Below are positions 33,113 through 41,711 of a stretch of 64,000 nt of DNA, in pieces. The stretch comes from Pseudoxanthomonas mexicana (GTDB lineage: Bacteria; Pseudomonadota; Gammaproteobacteria; Xanthomonadales; Xanthomonadaceae): assembly GCF_001556105.1 (NCBI RefSeq), contig NZ_LSIF01000095.1, forward strand, positions 10,362 to 74,361, given 5' to 3'. The notes below the pieces were generated by a model. The model searched no databases, had not been told where the DNA came from, and saw only the letters and a list, made by a program, of their open reading frames with translations. The translations under genes and the position numbers were made by a program. Each line of letters opens with the position of its first letter. Within the stretch, counting starts at the first letter, position 1.

Positions 33113-34723
33113 CTACAGGTTCTGGTAATTCGGCCCCGAGCCGCCTTCCGGCGTCACCCAGTCGATGATCTGGTAGGGGTCCTTGATGTCGCAGGTCTTG
33201 CAGTGCACGCAGTTGGCGGCGTTGATCTGCAGGCGCTTGCCGTCGTCGCCGTCGATGATCTCGTAGACCCCTGCCGGGCAGAAGCGCGTGCAGGGGTTGT
33301 CGTACTCGTCCGCGCAGCGGCTGACGCAGACGGAGGTGTCGTGCACACGCAGATGCACGGGCTGGTCTTCGTCGTGTTCGGTGGCGGCGAAGTAGACGCC
33401 CTGCAGGCGGTCGCGCGGCGCCAGCGTGCGGTCCACGTAGTCGCGCTTGGGTGCTTCCTGTTCGCCGACCTTGTCGATCGATGACCAGTCTGCTTTGACC
33501 TTCAACGTCCACGGCGAACGGCCGCCGGTGACGGTTTCCCACGCGGCATTGGCCATGCCGAACCACAGGCCCTTCTTGAAGCCCGGTTTGATGTTGCGGA
33601 CGGACTTCAGTTCGGCCATCGCATCGGAGGCGCGCAGCTTCGCATCGAACCCTTCGGGCGCGAGCTGCGAGGCGATCAGGTGCTCGGCGGCCAGCATGCC
33701 GCTGCGGATCGCCTGGTGCGTGCCCTTGATCTTCGGCACGTTGAGCAGGCCGGCGGTATCGCCGATCAGCAGGGCGCCCGGCATCTCGACCTTCGGCAGC
33801 GATTGCCAGCCGCCGGTGACGATGGCGCGCGCGCCCGCTGAGAGAATGCTGCCGCCTTCGAGGACGGGCTTGATCAACGGGTGGTTCTTCCATTGCTGGA
33901 AGGCTTCCCACGGCTTGTACTCCGAATCCTTGTAGTCCAGACCGCTGACGTAGCCAAGCGCGATCTGGTTGTTTTCCAGGTGGTACAGGAAGCTGCCGCC
34001 GTAGATGTCGTTGCTGGCCGGCCAGCCGAGCGTGTGCACGATCTTGCCGGGCGTGACGCGGCCTTCGGGCACCTGCCACAGTTCCTTGATGCCGATCGAA
34101 TACGCCTGCGGGTCGCTGTCCTTGTCCAGCGCGAAGCGCTTCACCAGCCGCTTGGTCAGGTGGCCGCGCGCGCCTTCGGCGAGTACGGTGACCTTGGCGC
34201 GGATGTCGATGCCCTGCGTGTAGCCAGGCTTGTGGCTGCCGTCCTTCGCGATGCCCATGTCGCCGATGCGCACGCCGACGACCTTGCCATCGTCGTCGTG
34301 CAGCGTCTCGGACGCGGCGAAGCCCGGATAGATTTCAACGCCCAGCGCTTCGGCCTGCGGTGCCAGCCAGGCGCACATCGCGCCGAGCGAAACGATGAAG
34401 TTGCCGTGGTTGCGCATGCCCGGCGGCACCATCGGAAACTTGTGGCCGCCGGTCTTGCTGAAGTACCAGAACTCGTCGTCCGCTGCCGGCACGCAGACCG
34501 GCGGCGGATTGTCGCGCCAGCCGGGCAGCAGGGCATCGAGCGGCTGCGGCTCGATGACGGCGCCAGACAGGATGTGCGCGCCGATGGTGCTGGCCTTCTC
34601 GATCACGCAGACCGAGATCTCCGGATTCAATTGCTTGAGCCGGATGGCGAACGCGAGGCCCGACGGCCCCGCGCCGACGGTCACGACGTCGTACTCCATC
34701 ACATCGCGTTCGACATCGGACAT
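33113..34723 (-). CDS. Electron transfer flavoprotein-ubiquinone oxidoreductase
   Basis: Membrane-associated FAD and [4Fe-4S] enzyme that passes electrons from ETF to ubiquinone. The 536-residue protein has an N-terminal FAD fold (VVTVGAGPSGLAFAIRLKQL), GAHILSGAVIEP, the substrate/quinone region GIKELWQVPEGR, GDTAGLLNVPKIKGTHQAI, and a C-terminal ferredoxin-like cluster domain with CADEYDNPCTRFCPAGVYE and NCVHCKTCDIKDP. The start MSDVERDVMEYDVVTVGAG at 34723 is the start nearest the FAD motif; the frame remains open upstream. It is divergent from alkB. Confidence 0.95.
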   Translation of the reverse strand: MSDVERDVMEYDVVTVGAGPSGLAFAIRLKQLNPEISVCVIEKASTIGAHILSGAVIEPQPLDALLPGWRDNPPPVCVPAADDEFWYFSKTGGHKFPMVPPGMRNHGNFIVSLGAMCAWLAPQAEALGVEIYPGFAASETLHDDDGKVVGVRIGDMGIAKDGSHKPGYTQGIDIRAKVTVLAEGARGHLTKRLVKRFALDKDSDPQAYSIGIKELWQVPEGRVTPGKIVHTLGWPASNDIYGGSFLYHLENNQIALGYVSGLDYKDSEYKPWEAFQQWKNHPLIKPVLEGGSILSAGARAIVTGGWQSLPKVEMPGALLIGDTAGLLNVPKIKGTHQAIRSGMLAAEHLIASQLAPEGFDAKLRASDAMAELKSVRNIKPGFKKGLWFGMANAAWETVTGGRSPWTLKVKADWSSIDKVGEQEAPKRDYVDRTLAPRDRLQGVYFAATEHDEDQPVHLRVHDTSVCVSRCADEYDNPCTRFCPAGVYEIIDGDDGKRLQINAANCVHCKTCDIKDPYQIIDWVTPEGGSGPNYQNL

Positions 34724-34805
34724 CGGGCTCGGCTCCAGCGTGGCGTTTGGCTTCCGGTATTTTCGGGGTTTGCACGGGGCGGGGCAAATCCGCGAGCATC
34801 GCGGC

Positions 34806-35429
34806 ATGACCATACCGTTTCCGCTATCGGGGGATGGATCGGATGCCGCATTGCCTGGCGCGCGTCTGGTCTATCGCCCTGCATGGTTGCCGGCCGCGGA
34901 GGCCGATGCGCTGTTCGATGAGCTGCGGCAGACGCTGCCATGGAGCGTGCACCGGATCCGTCTGTTCGGGCGTAGCGTCGATTCGCCGAGGTTGAGCGCG
35001 TGGATCGGCGATACGGACGCGGTGTACCGCTATTCCGGTGCGGATTTCCTGCCGCACCCGTGGAATGCCGCCTTGTCGTCCCTGCGCGAGCGCCTGCAGC
35101 AGGAGCTCGGAACGTCGTTCAACAGCGTGCTGGCGAACCTCTACCGCGATGGTCGCGATGCGATGGGTTGGCACAGCGACGATGAGCCGGAGCTCGGTCC
35201 GCAGCCCGTAATCGCGTCGATCAGTCTTGGCGGCGTCCGTCGCTTCCTGCTGAAGCATCGCCAGGAGCCTGCGCTGAAACGCGCGTTCGAGCTGCCGCAT
35301 GGCAGCCTGCTGGTGATGGCGGGCGACACACAGCGGCTGTACCGGCATGCGTTGCCGCGGACCACACGGAAGGTGGACCCGCGTATCAACCTGACGTTCC
35401 GCTGGATCGATCCTGCGCGTCGCCGCTGA
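34806..35429 (+). CDS. alkB: AlkB-type alkylated DNA repair dioxygenase
   Basis: 2OG/Fe(II) dioxygenase that removes methyl groups from 1-meA and 3-meC. The 207-residue product shows the short-AlkB pattern: NSVLANLYRDGRDAMGWHSDDEP (substrate loop, HxD ligands), SISLGGVRRFLL, LPHGSLLVMAGDTQRLYRHALPRT (distal His) and RINLTFRWI, with the two Arg residues that bind 2-oxoglutarate. It fits the ALKBH2/3-like bacterial group more than E. coli AlkB by its WHSD motif. The start follows the ETF-QO gene's divergent start by 82 bases. Confidence 0.9.
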   Translation: MTIPFPLSGDGSDAALPGARLVYRPAWLPAAEADALFDELRQTLPWSVHRIRLFGRSVDSPRLSAWIGDTDAVYRYSGADFLPHPWNAALSSLRERLQQELGTSFNSVLANLYRDGRDAMGWHSDDEPELGPQPVIASISLGGVRRFLLKHRQEPALKRAFELPHGSLLVMAGDTQRLYRHALPRTTRKVDPRINLTFRWIDPARRR

Positions 35430-35444
35430 CGTGCGTGGCGTGGA

Positions 35445-36074
35445 TCAGCGGGGCGCTTTCGGGTCGCCGTTGCCGGACGCCAGCACCCAGCCGACGATGT
35501 CGGCGGTGGCGGCTTCCAGCGCGTGTTCGAAAGCCGGCGCGACCTGGGCGACGTCCACGCTGCTGGCCGGGCGCTGCTGCAGGAAGGTGCGCGACGCGAT
35601 CACGCGCTGGTCGCGGTTGTTGACCAGCTTGGCATTCACTTCGACGACCGCGGCCGGCAGCGCGCCGCCCGCGTAATCAGCCTCGAAGCGGCGCAGGTCC
35701 ATCACCAGCTTGTAGTCGCCGAGGACGCCGGCATCGGCGCTGGCCACTGCGGGAATTTTTCCGGAATCCTCCAGCGTGCGCTGCACGGCATCCTGCAGCA
35801 TGTCGGTCGCCGGCAGCGCCCATGACACGCCGCGGTAGACCTGGAGCTCACCGGGCGTCGGCCGCACGCTGATGCGCGGACTGTCGGTGACACGCGCGGC
35901 AGTGGGCTTGGCGATCACCAGCGTCCACGCCACGGCGGGCCACTCGGCGCGCGGTGCGACGCGCACGTCGGGCGCGTAGATGGTGACCGGATCGCGCTGT
36001 TCGCTACCCAGGATCGAACAGCCGGCGAGCGCGAGAGCGAAAGGAACGGCGAGGGCGAGGCGCAGCGGCTTCAT
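35445..36074 (-). CDS. ABC-type transport auxiliary lipoprotein (PqiC/Mla-operon type)
   Basis: A 209-residue lipoprotein; signal MKPLRLALAVPFALALAGCSI, lipobox LAGC with Cys at about residue 19. The mature domain (WTLVIAKPTAARVTDSPRISVRP ... LQVYRGVSWALPATDMLQDAV ... DYKLVMDLRRFEADYAGGA) is the ABC-transport auxiliary fold found with MCE systems. It is the last gene of an Mla-type operon; its start overlaps the MlaD-like stop by four bases. It likely forms the outer-membrane-facing part of the lipid-transfer machine. Confidence 0.85.
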   Translation of the reverse strand: MKPLRLALAVPFALALAGCSILGSEQRDPVTIYAPDVRVAPRAEWPAVAWTLVIAKPTAARVTDSPRISVRPTPGELQVYRGVSWALPATDMLQDAVQRTLEDSGKIPAVASADAGVLGDYKLVMDLRRFEADYAGGALPAAVVEVNAKLVNNRDQRVIASRTFLQQRPASSVDVAQVAPAFEHALEAATADIVGWVLASGNGDPKAPR

Positions 36075-36997
36075 TTGGGGTCGAACTCCTTGGGTGCGTC
36101 GCGACCGAGCAGGTAGCGCGCGGGATTGCCTTCGAGACGATCGCTGACGCGGCGCAGGTCGCGCACCAGGCCGCGCAGTTCGGTCAGCGTCGGGCCGAGC
36201 TGGCCGAGACCATCGTTGGCGAAGCTGCTGATGGCGGCGCGGTTTTCGCCGAGGATCGCGTCGGCGTTGCCCGCGGCGGAATCAAGTTTCGTCAGCGTCT
36301 TGTCCAGCTTGTCGAGGATGCCGGGCAGCTCGCGCACCAGGTTCTGGTCCAGGCGCTCGATGGTGCCGTTGGTGGTGGTGAGCGTCTTGTCCAGGTTCTG
36401 CGCGGCATCGCGCGCGCTGGTGATCAGCGACTCCAGCCCATCTTCGTGGCTGGCCAGCGCGTTGCTCATCGACTCCAGGTTCGCCAGCGTGGCGGTGATG
36501 CTGGCGACATTCTTGTCGCTCAGCGCCTGGTCGAGGCGCTCGACGATGCGATTGGCGGTGTCGGTGATGTTCTGCAGCGCCGACGGTGCGGTCTGGATCA
36601 CCGGCGCTTCGCGCGTGTCCACGCTGGTCAGCGTCGGTGCCTGCGGCGTGCCGCCACTGAGCTGGATGATGGTCGGCCCGGTCAGGCTGGTGATCGCCAG
36701 CTTCGCGCGGGTATCGGTCTTCACCGGCGTGTACGACTCCACCCGGATGCGCGCGATCACCTGGCGCGGGTCGTTCGGTGCCAGCGACAGCTTGGTGATG
36801 GACCCGACCGCGATGCCGTTGTACTGCACCGGACTGCCGACGGTGAGGCCGGTGACCGCCTCGCGGAACACCACCTGGTATTCCTGCCAGGTGCGTTCGG
36901 AGGAGTACTTCGCTGCCCACAGGCCGAACAGCAGCAACGCGGTGGCGATGATCAGCGTGAAGGCCCCGATGAGGACGTAGTTGGCGCGTGTTTCCAT
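36071..36997 (-). CDS. MCE-domain lipid transport protein (MlaD-like)
   Basis: A 308-residue MCE protein: one N-terminal transmembrane anchor (YVLIGAFTLIIATALLLFGLW, about 7-27), one MCE domain (about 38-120; VVFREAVTGLTVGSPVQYNG, VRIRVESYTPVKTDTRAKL), then a long helical tail (about 145-300). E. coli MlaD is about 183 residues, so this one has a much longer helical tail, as in the LetB/PqiB-related or mycobacterial-like single-MCE proteins. It lies between the ATPase and auxiliary lipoprotein genes. Confidence 0.9.
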   Translation of the reverse strand: METRANYVLIGAFTLIIATALLLFGLWAAKYSSERTWQEYQVVFREAVTGLTVGSPVQYNGIAVGSITKLSLAPNDPRQVIARIRVESYTPVKTDTRAKLAITSLTGPTIIQLSGGTPQAPTLTSVDTREAPVIQTAPSALQNITDTANRIVERLDQALSDKNVASITATLANLESMSNALASHEDGLESLITSARDAAQNLDKTLTTTNGTIERLDQNLVRELPGILDKLDKTLTKLDSAAGNADAILGENRAAISSFANDGLGQLGPTLTELRGLVRDLRRVSDRLEGNPARYLLGRDAPKEFDPK

Positions 36998-37000
36998 GGA

Positions 37001-37810
37001 TCAGACCGCCGTTTGCGTGTGGAGAGGCCCGGGGGCCTGCTGTCCGTCGCGCGCGGCACGCGCGCGGGGACCGTGGAAGTATTCCTGCACCCAGGGGTGG
37101 TCGAACTGCTCGACCTCCGTGAGCGGTGCCACCGTGATGACCTGCTGGTCGGCCAGCACTGCCACGCGGTCGCAGATCGCGTACAGGGTGTCGAGGTCGT
37201 GCGTGATCAGGAAGACGGTCAGGCCGAGCGCTTCCTGAAGCGTCTTGATCAGCCGGTCGAACGCGGCTGCGCCGATCGGGTCGAGGCCGGCCGTGGGCTC
37301 GTCGAGGAACAGCAGCGGCGGATCCAGCGCCAGCGCGCGCGCCAGGCCCGCACGCTTGCGCATGCCGCCCGACAGCTGCGACGGCAGCTTGTTGATCGCG
37401 TCGGCTGGCAGGCCCGCGAGCTTGACCTTCAGCAGCGCCAGTTCGTAGCGCCAGCTGTCGGGCAGTTCGGGGTGGTGCTCCTTCAGCGGCACCTGCACGT
37501 TCTCGCCGACGGTCAGCGACGAAAACAGCGCGCCGTCCTGGAACAGCACGCCGGTGTTGCGTTCGATGTGCTGGCGTTCGGCGGGATCTTCGGAGCGCGC
37601 GTTCACGCCCAGCACGGAGATCTCGCCTTCGTTCGGTTGCCGCAGGCCCAGGATGGAGCGCATCAGCACCGACTTGCCGGTGCCGGAGCCGCCGACGACG
37701 CCGATGATCTCGCCGCGCCGCACATCCAGGTCCAGTCCCTCGTGCACGGTCTGTTCGCCGAAGCGATTGACCAGGCCGCGCACCTGGATGATGGGGGAGT
37801 CATCGCTCAT
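37001..37810 (-). CDS. Lipid transport ABC ATPase (MlaF-like)
   Basis: Cytoplasmic ATPase of the MCE lipid transporter, 269 residues. Walker A GGSGTGKSVL (about 35-44), QDGALFSSLTVGENVQVPLKEH (Q-loop), signature LSGGMRKRAGLARALALDPPLLFLDEPTAGLDP, and D-loop/H-loop LITHDLDTL. The MR[KR]RxGxARA signature variant is characteristic of MlaF/Mkl. The last 35 residues, with Arg/Ala-rich sequence, exceed the core. Six bases separate it from the upstream permease gene. Confidence 0.93.
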   Translation of the reverse strand: MSDDSPIIQVRGLVNRFGEQTVHEGLDLDVRRGEIIGVVGGSGTGKSVLMRSILGLRQPNEGEISVLGVNARSEDPAERQHIERNTGVLFQDGALFSSLTVGENVQVPLKEHHPELPDSWRYELALLKVKLAGLPADAINKLPSQLSGGMRKRAGLARALALDPPLLFLDEPTAGLDPIGAAAFDRLIKTLQEALGLTVFLITHDLDTLYAICDRVAVLADQQVITVAPLTEVEQFDHPWVQEYFHGPRARAARDGQQAPGPLHTQTAV

Positions 37811-37816
37811 GCGCCG

Positions 37817-38932
37817 TCACCAGCCCATGTGCATGAACCACAACGCGGCCAGCGCGTCGAGGATGATGACCAGCGAGATGGTCTGCACCACGCTGGACGT
37901 CGTGCGTTCGCCCACCGATTGCGCGGTGCCTTCCACCTGCAGGCCTTCCAGGCAGCCGATCAGGCCGATCACCAGTGCGAATACCGGCGCCTTCGACAGT
38001 CCGACCAGGAAATGCTGCACCTCGATGGTGTCGTGCATGCGCGCGATGTACATCTGCGGAGGAATGCCGAGATCGAACGCGCCCACGGTAACGCCACCGG
38101 CCAGGCCCGCCATCATCGAGATGAACGTCAGCAGCGGCAGCATCACCAGCAAGGCGACCAGGCGCGGGATCACCAGCAGGTCGATCGGGTCCAGTCCCAG
38201 CGTGCGGATCGCATCGATCTCCTCGCGGCTCTTCATCGCGCCGATCTGCGCGGTGAATGCCGAGGCGGTGCGGCCGGCCAGCACGATGGCCGTCATCAGT
38301 ACGGCGAATTCGCGCAGGAACGCGATGCTGACCAGCTCGACCACGTAGATCTCTGCGCCGAAATCGCGCAGCACGGTGGAGCCGAGGAAGGCGATGACCG
38401 CGCCCACCATGTACGACAGCAGGATGACCAGCGGTACGGCGTCCAGGCCGACGGTTTCCATGTGCGCGACGGTGGCGGTGGCACGGAAGCGCTTAGGCTC
38501 CTTGACCATGCGCGCCAGCTTGACCAGGTTCTCGCCGGTGAAGCTGAGCAGCGAGACGATTTCCTGTCCCTTCGCGTGCATGCGGTAGCCGAGGCGCGAC
38601 AGCGCGGCGAGCACGCCGTAATCGCGCTTGCGCGGCGGGCGGTCATCCGCGACGTCTTCGATGGTGCTGACCAGTGCGCGGTGATCCTCGCGGAACGCGA
38701 TGTCCGACAGTTCCATGCCACGGCGCTTGGCGAAGCGCAGCAGCTGCAGCACGCCGGCCGAGTCGATGCGGTTGATCGCCGTCGCATCCAGCCGGTTGAC
38801 GGCCTCGGGCAACGTCTTCAGTTGTTCCGCCACCACCAGCGCACTCGCAAGCGTCCAGTCGCCCGCCAGCTTCACGCGCTGGGGATCGCCGGGATCGGAT
38901 TCGTACTGCGGGCGGGCAAGGGCGGGGGTCAT
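37817..38932 (-). CDS. MlaE-type lipid transport permease fused to a STAS domain
   Basis: A 371-residue inner-membrane permease. The N-terminal 90-100 residues (VKLAGDWTLASALVVAEQLK ... RIDSAGVLQLLRFAKRRG) form a STAS-like domain, the role played by the separate MlaB in E. coli. The rest is MlaE: five or six hydrophobic segments with AFLGSTVLRDFGAEIYVVELVSI, TAIVLAGRTASAFTAQIGAMKSREEIDAIRTLGLDP, the coupling helix motif. It starts the operon, with a four-base overlap with the EamA gene upstream (38929-38932). Confidence 0.92.
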   Translation of the reverse strand: MTPALARPQYESDPGDPQRVKLAGDWTLASALVVAEQLKTLPEAVNRLDATAINRIDSAGVLQLLRFAKRRGMELSDIAFREDHRALVSTIEDVADDRPPRKRDYGVLAALSRLGYRMHAKGQEIVSLLSFTGENLVKLARMVKEPKRFRATATVAHMETVGLDAVPLVILLSYMVGAVIAFLGSTVLRDFGAEIYVVELVSIAFLREFAVLMTAIVLAGRTASAFTAQIGAMKSREEIDAIRTLGLDPIDLLVIPRLVALLVMLPLLTFISMMAGLAGGVTVGAFDLGIPPQMYIARMHDTIEVQHFLVGLSKAPVFALVIGLIGCLEGLQVEGTAQSVGERTTSSVVQTISLVIILDALAALWFMHMGW

Positions 38933-39819
38933 GGCGTCGCTCGGCCAAGGAGCATACAGGCTATACCGCTGAACGTGAGGAGCACGCCCACGAAGGCGCG
39001 ACGGCCCAGCGGCTCACGCAGCCACAGCGCCGCCAGCAGCACCAGGAACACCGAGGCGCACTCGTTGAGGATCGCCGCCACGGAGGCGCTGGTGTACTTG
39101 TAGCCGCCCAGCCAGAGCACCATCGACAGGCCCTGGCCGATCAAGGCCGCGATCACCAGACGGTGCCATGGCACGTCGGCGGCGACGAAGTGCATGCGCC
39201 TGCGCATGGTGGGCAGGGCGGCCACCAGCAACAGGCCGGCGACGGCCCCGAGCAGGCGCAACAGCGTTACCCACAGCAAGGGCTGGGTTTCCAGTGTGCG
39301 TTTCACCATCACGATGGCCACGGCCATCAGCGCGATGGCCAGCAGGCCAAGCAGTACGCCGCGCGTGGCGCGCTGCGGGTGCGTCTGCCATTCGCCAGGG
39401 GGACGACTGACCAGCAGCACGCCCATCGCCACCAGGCCGAAGCCCACCCACTGCGCACCTCCCAGGCGTTCGTCGAGGAACACGAATCCCAGTACCAGCA
39501 CCAACGGGCTGTAGAGGTTGCCGATGATGCCCATGCGCCCGGCGCCGAGTTCGTTGAGTGCGCGGAAGTACAACGTGTCCGCCAGCGCGATGCCGATGAC
39601 CCCGCTGGCCAGCACGATGGCGACATCGCGAGCAGGCAGCGCGGGCCAATCGCCGGCGTACACCAGCAACGTCACCGGCGCGAGCACGGCCAGCACCAGT
39701 CCGTTCTTCAGCAGGTTCAGGGCCAACGGGGGCAGGTGCGCGCCGAGCTGGCGCGCCAGGATCACGCCGACCGCCCACGCGGCCGCGCTGCCCAGTGCCA
39801 TGGCTTCGCCGATCCCCAC
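38929..39819 (-). CDS. EamA/DMT-family membrane transporter
   Basis: A 296-residue protein with ten predicted hydrophobic segments in two five-helix EamA halves: first half AMALGSAAAWAVGVILARQLG ... FRALNELGAGRMGIIGNLYSP, second half ending LWLGGYKYTSASVAAILNECASVFLVLLAALWLREPLGRRA, a typical drug/metabolite transporter motif. Substrate unknown. Start: a GTG at 39819 behind a G-rich tract is preferred; an ATG at 39801 would also leave the fold intact. It overlaps the STAS-MlaE gene by four bases. Confidence 0.82.
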   Translation of the reverse strand: MGIGEAMALGSAAAWAVGVILARQLGAHLPPLALNLLKNGLVLAVLAPVTLLVYAGDWPALPARDVAIVLASGVIGIALADTLYFRALNELGAGRMGIIGNLYSPLVLVLGFVFLDERLGGAQWVGFGLVAMGVLLVSRPPGEWQTHPQRATRGVLLGLLAIALMAVAIVMVKRTLETQPLLWVTLLRLLGAVAGLLLVAALPTMRRRMHFVAADVPWHRLVIAALIGQGLSMVLWLGGYKYTSASVAAILNECASVFLVLLAALWLREPLGRRAFVGVLLTFSGIACMLLGRATP

Positions 39820-39904
39820 CGCGCCCCCCGCCCGTGTCGTCCGTGCACAGTGTAAGCGGGCCCGCATGAAGCCATCGCGAGCTGCGTTGGGCGATACTGT
39901 GCCG

Positions 39905-41152
39905 ATGGCCGACGACATGCTGACCACCGCCACCTATGCCCAGCGCATCGCCTTCGTCTGCGAAATCGCCGGGCGCCTGCACAGCTACGGCACCACCGCA
40001 CAGCGACTCGAAGGTACCGTCGTGGGCTTGTCCCAGCGCCTCGGCCTGGACTGCGAGCCGTGGTCGAACCCGACCGGCCTGATCCTCAGCTTCAGTGATA
40101 CGTCGCGACCGCTGGGCGCCAGCGACAGCACCCGCGTGATCCGGCTGGCGCCGGGCGAAACCGACCTGCACAAGCTCAGCGAAGCCGACCGCATCGCCGA
40201 TGCCGTGTCGTCGGGCGAAATGAGTATCGCCCAGGGCCACACGGCGCTGCGCGCGCTGGATCGCACGCCCAGTGTGCGCTGGCGGGGGATGCAGATCTTC
40301 GCCTCCGGCCTGGCCGCGGCCGCGGTCGCCGGCCTGTGGCGGCTGCCGTGGCTGGACATGGCCACGGCCGGCCTGATCGGCATCATCATCGGCGTGCTGG
40401 GCGAGATCATCGCGCGGCGTCCGAAGATGAAGGAGGCCAGTGATGCGATCTCCGCACTGGTCGCCGGCTTCGTCGCGATCCTGGTGGCGAACTTCATCGC
40501 GCCGCTGAACCTCAACACGGTGATCATCGCCTCGCTGATCGTGCTGCTGCCCGGCATGGCGCTGACCAATTCGATCAACGAACTCACCAGCCAGCACCTG
40601 GTATCGGGCGTCGCGCGCTTCGCCGGTGCGATGGCGACGGTGCTCAAGCTGACGGTCGGCAGCATGATCGCGGTGACGCTCGCCCAGTTGATGGGCCTGT
40701 ATCCGGAAGTGCGTGCGTCGAGGCCGCAACCGGAATGGGTCGAGTGGGGCGCGATGATCGTGGCCGCCTACGCGTTCGCCGTGTTGTTCAAGGCGCACCG
40801 GCGCGATTATTTCTGGGTGATGGCCGCCGCCATCGCCGGCTACAGCATCTCGCGCTACGCGGGCCAGGCCTGGGGCGTGCCGGTCGGCATCTTCCTGTCG
40901 GCGCTGACGCTGACCGCGGCGGGCAATGCCTTCGCGCGCTGGGCCAACCGGCCGGGCGCGCTGATCCGTGTGCCGGGCATCCTGATGCTGGTGCCCGGCA
41001 GCACCAGCCTGCGCGGCCTGCTGACGCTGGTGCAGCAGCAGGATGTGGGCGTGGGCCAGTCGGCGTTGCTGGCGGTCACCAACGTGGTGATGGCGCTGAT
41101 CGCGGGCCTGCTGTTCGGCAACCTGCTGATTTCGTCGCGCAAGAATCTCTGA
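39905..41152 (+). CDS. Threonine/serine exporter family protein (ThrE-like)
   Basis: A 415-residue inner-membrane protein of the ThrE/YjjP-YjjB fused type. The cytoplasmic N-terminal domain (about 10-130: AGRLHSYGTTAQRLEGTVV ... LSFSDTSR) is followed by about ten hydrophobic segments in two blocks, MQIFASGLAAAAVAGLWRL ... LPGMALTNSINELTSQHLVSGVARF and ... GILMLVPGSTSLRGLLTLVQQQ; LxPGxxLTxSIxEL and VPGSxxLRG are conserved in the family. It exports small amino acids with the proton gradient. Start at 39905 by ATG with the ADDMLTTATY N-terminus; the frame also runs open upstream. Confidence 0.88.
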   Translation: MADDMLTTATYAQRIAFVCEIAGRLHSYGTTAQRLEGTVVGLSQRLGLDCEPWSNPTGLILSFSDTSRPLGASDSTRVIRLAPGETDLHKLSEADRIADAVSSGEMSIAQGHTALRALDRTPSVRWRGMQIFASGLAAAAVAGLWRLPWLDMATAGLIGIIIGVLGEIIARRPKMKEASDAISALVAGFVAILVANFIAPLNLNTVIIASLIVLLPGMALTNSINELTSQHLVSGVARFAGAMATVLKLTVGSMIAVTLAQLMGLYPEVRASRPQPEWVEWGAMIVAAYAFAVLFKAHRRDYFWVMAAAIAGYSISRYAGQAWGVPVGIFLSALTLTAAGNAFARWANRPGALIRVPGILMLVPGSTSLRGLLTLVQQQDVGVGQSALLAVTNVVMALIAGLLFGNLLISSRKNL

Positions 41153-41166
41153 GCCGCACAAAACGA

Positions 41167-41190
41167 AACGGGAGGCCGAGGCCTCCCGTT
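41167..41190. terminator. Bidirectional terminator between ThrE-like and H-NS-like genes
   Basis: Eleven-base-pair perfect stem AACGGGAGGCC (41167-41177) / GGCCTCCCGTT (41180-41190) with a two-base loop, in the 60-base gap between convergent genes. No long T run on either side. Confidence 0.75.
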
Positions 41191-41212
41191 CCTTCGATCA
41201 TTCCAACGGCGA

Positions 41213-41584
41213 TTACTTCTTCTTGATCAGGAAGTCTTCCGCCTTCTTGCCCTTGGCGACCAGCGCGGCCATCCAGCGGGGATGCTTGCCGCGACCGGTC
41301 CAGGTTTCCTTCGGATTGGCCGGATTGCGGTACTTCGGCGCGACCTTGCCCAGCTTCTTGCCGGCGCGCGGACCGGGCTTTGCCGTCGCCGTCTTGGCGG
41401 GACGTGCACTGGATGTGCCGAACAGTTCTTCCAGCGTATAGCCTTCGGCCTTGGCGAACTTGGTGATCTTGCCGCGGACCATGGCAATGGGCGTGCGCTT
41501 GGCCAGCTTGGTCTGCTGTTCCTTGGCCTTGGCGATGAGGGTGCCAAGTTCCTTGGCGGACAGGTTACGCAGGTCGATCGACAT
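41213..41584 (-). CDS. H-NS family histone-like nucleoid protein
   Basis: A 123-residue basic DNA-binding protein. N-terminal helix MSIDLRNLSAKELGTLIAKAKEQQTKL forms the oligomerisation segment, an Ala/Lys/Pro linker follows, and the C-terminal DNA-binding motif is KYRNPANPKETWTGRGKHPRW (about 84-104), the hallmark of the H-NS/BpH3 family. It is a xenogeneic silencer candidate, relevant to the lower-GC acquired DNA in the window. The next gene on this strand upstream is proS-distal; it appears to be monocistronic. Confidence 0.92.
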   Translation of the reverse strand: MSIDLRNLSAKELGTLIAKAKEQQTKLAKRTPIAMVRGKITKFAKAEGYTLEELFGTSSARPAKTATAKPGPRAGKKLGKVAPKYRNPANPKETWTGRGKHPRWMAALVAKGKKAEDFLIKKK

Positions 41585-41670
41585 CAGTATCTCCAGTCAG
41601 GAAGGGAAAGCCCATCCATGGCAGTGACCCGATGATAGTGGACGGGTTAATCGCGGCACAAATCAGGTGA

Positions 41671-41698
41671 AACGTGGACGCATGGCGGCGTCCACGTT
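41671..41698 (-). terminator. Hairpin after proS
   Basis: Perfect ten-base-pair stem AACGTGGACG (41671-41680) / CGTCCACGTT (41689-41698) with eight-base loop, 13 bases past the proS stop on the minus strand. A short T-rich stretch (TTTCACC on the minus strand) follows. Confidence 0.7.
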
Positions 41699-41711
41699 CC
41701 GGCACGCGATA

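Noticed and set aside
36446..39103. 885-codon plus-strand frame opposite the Mla operon
   Set aside because: Antisense shadow; the minus-strand Mla genes are coherent in order, overlaps and motifs.
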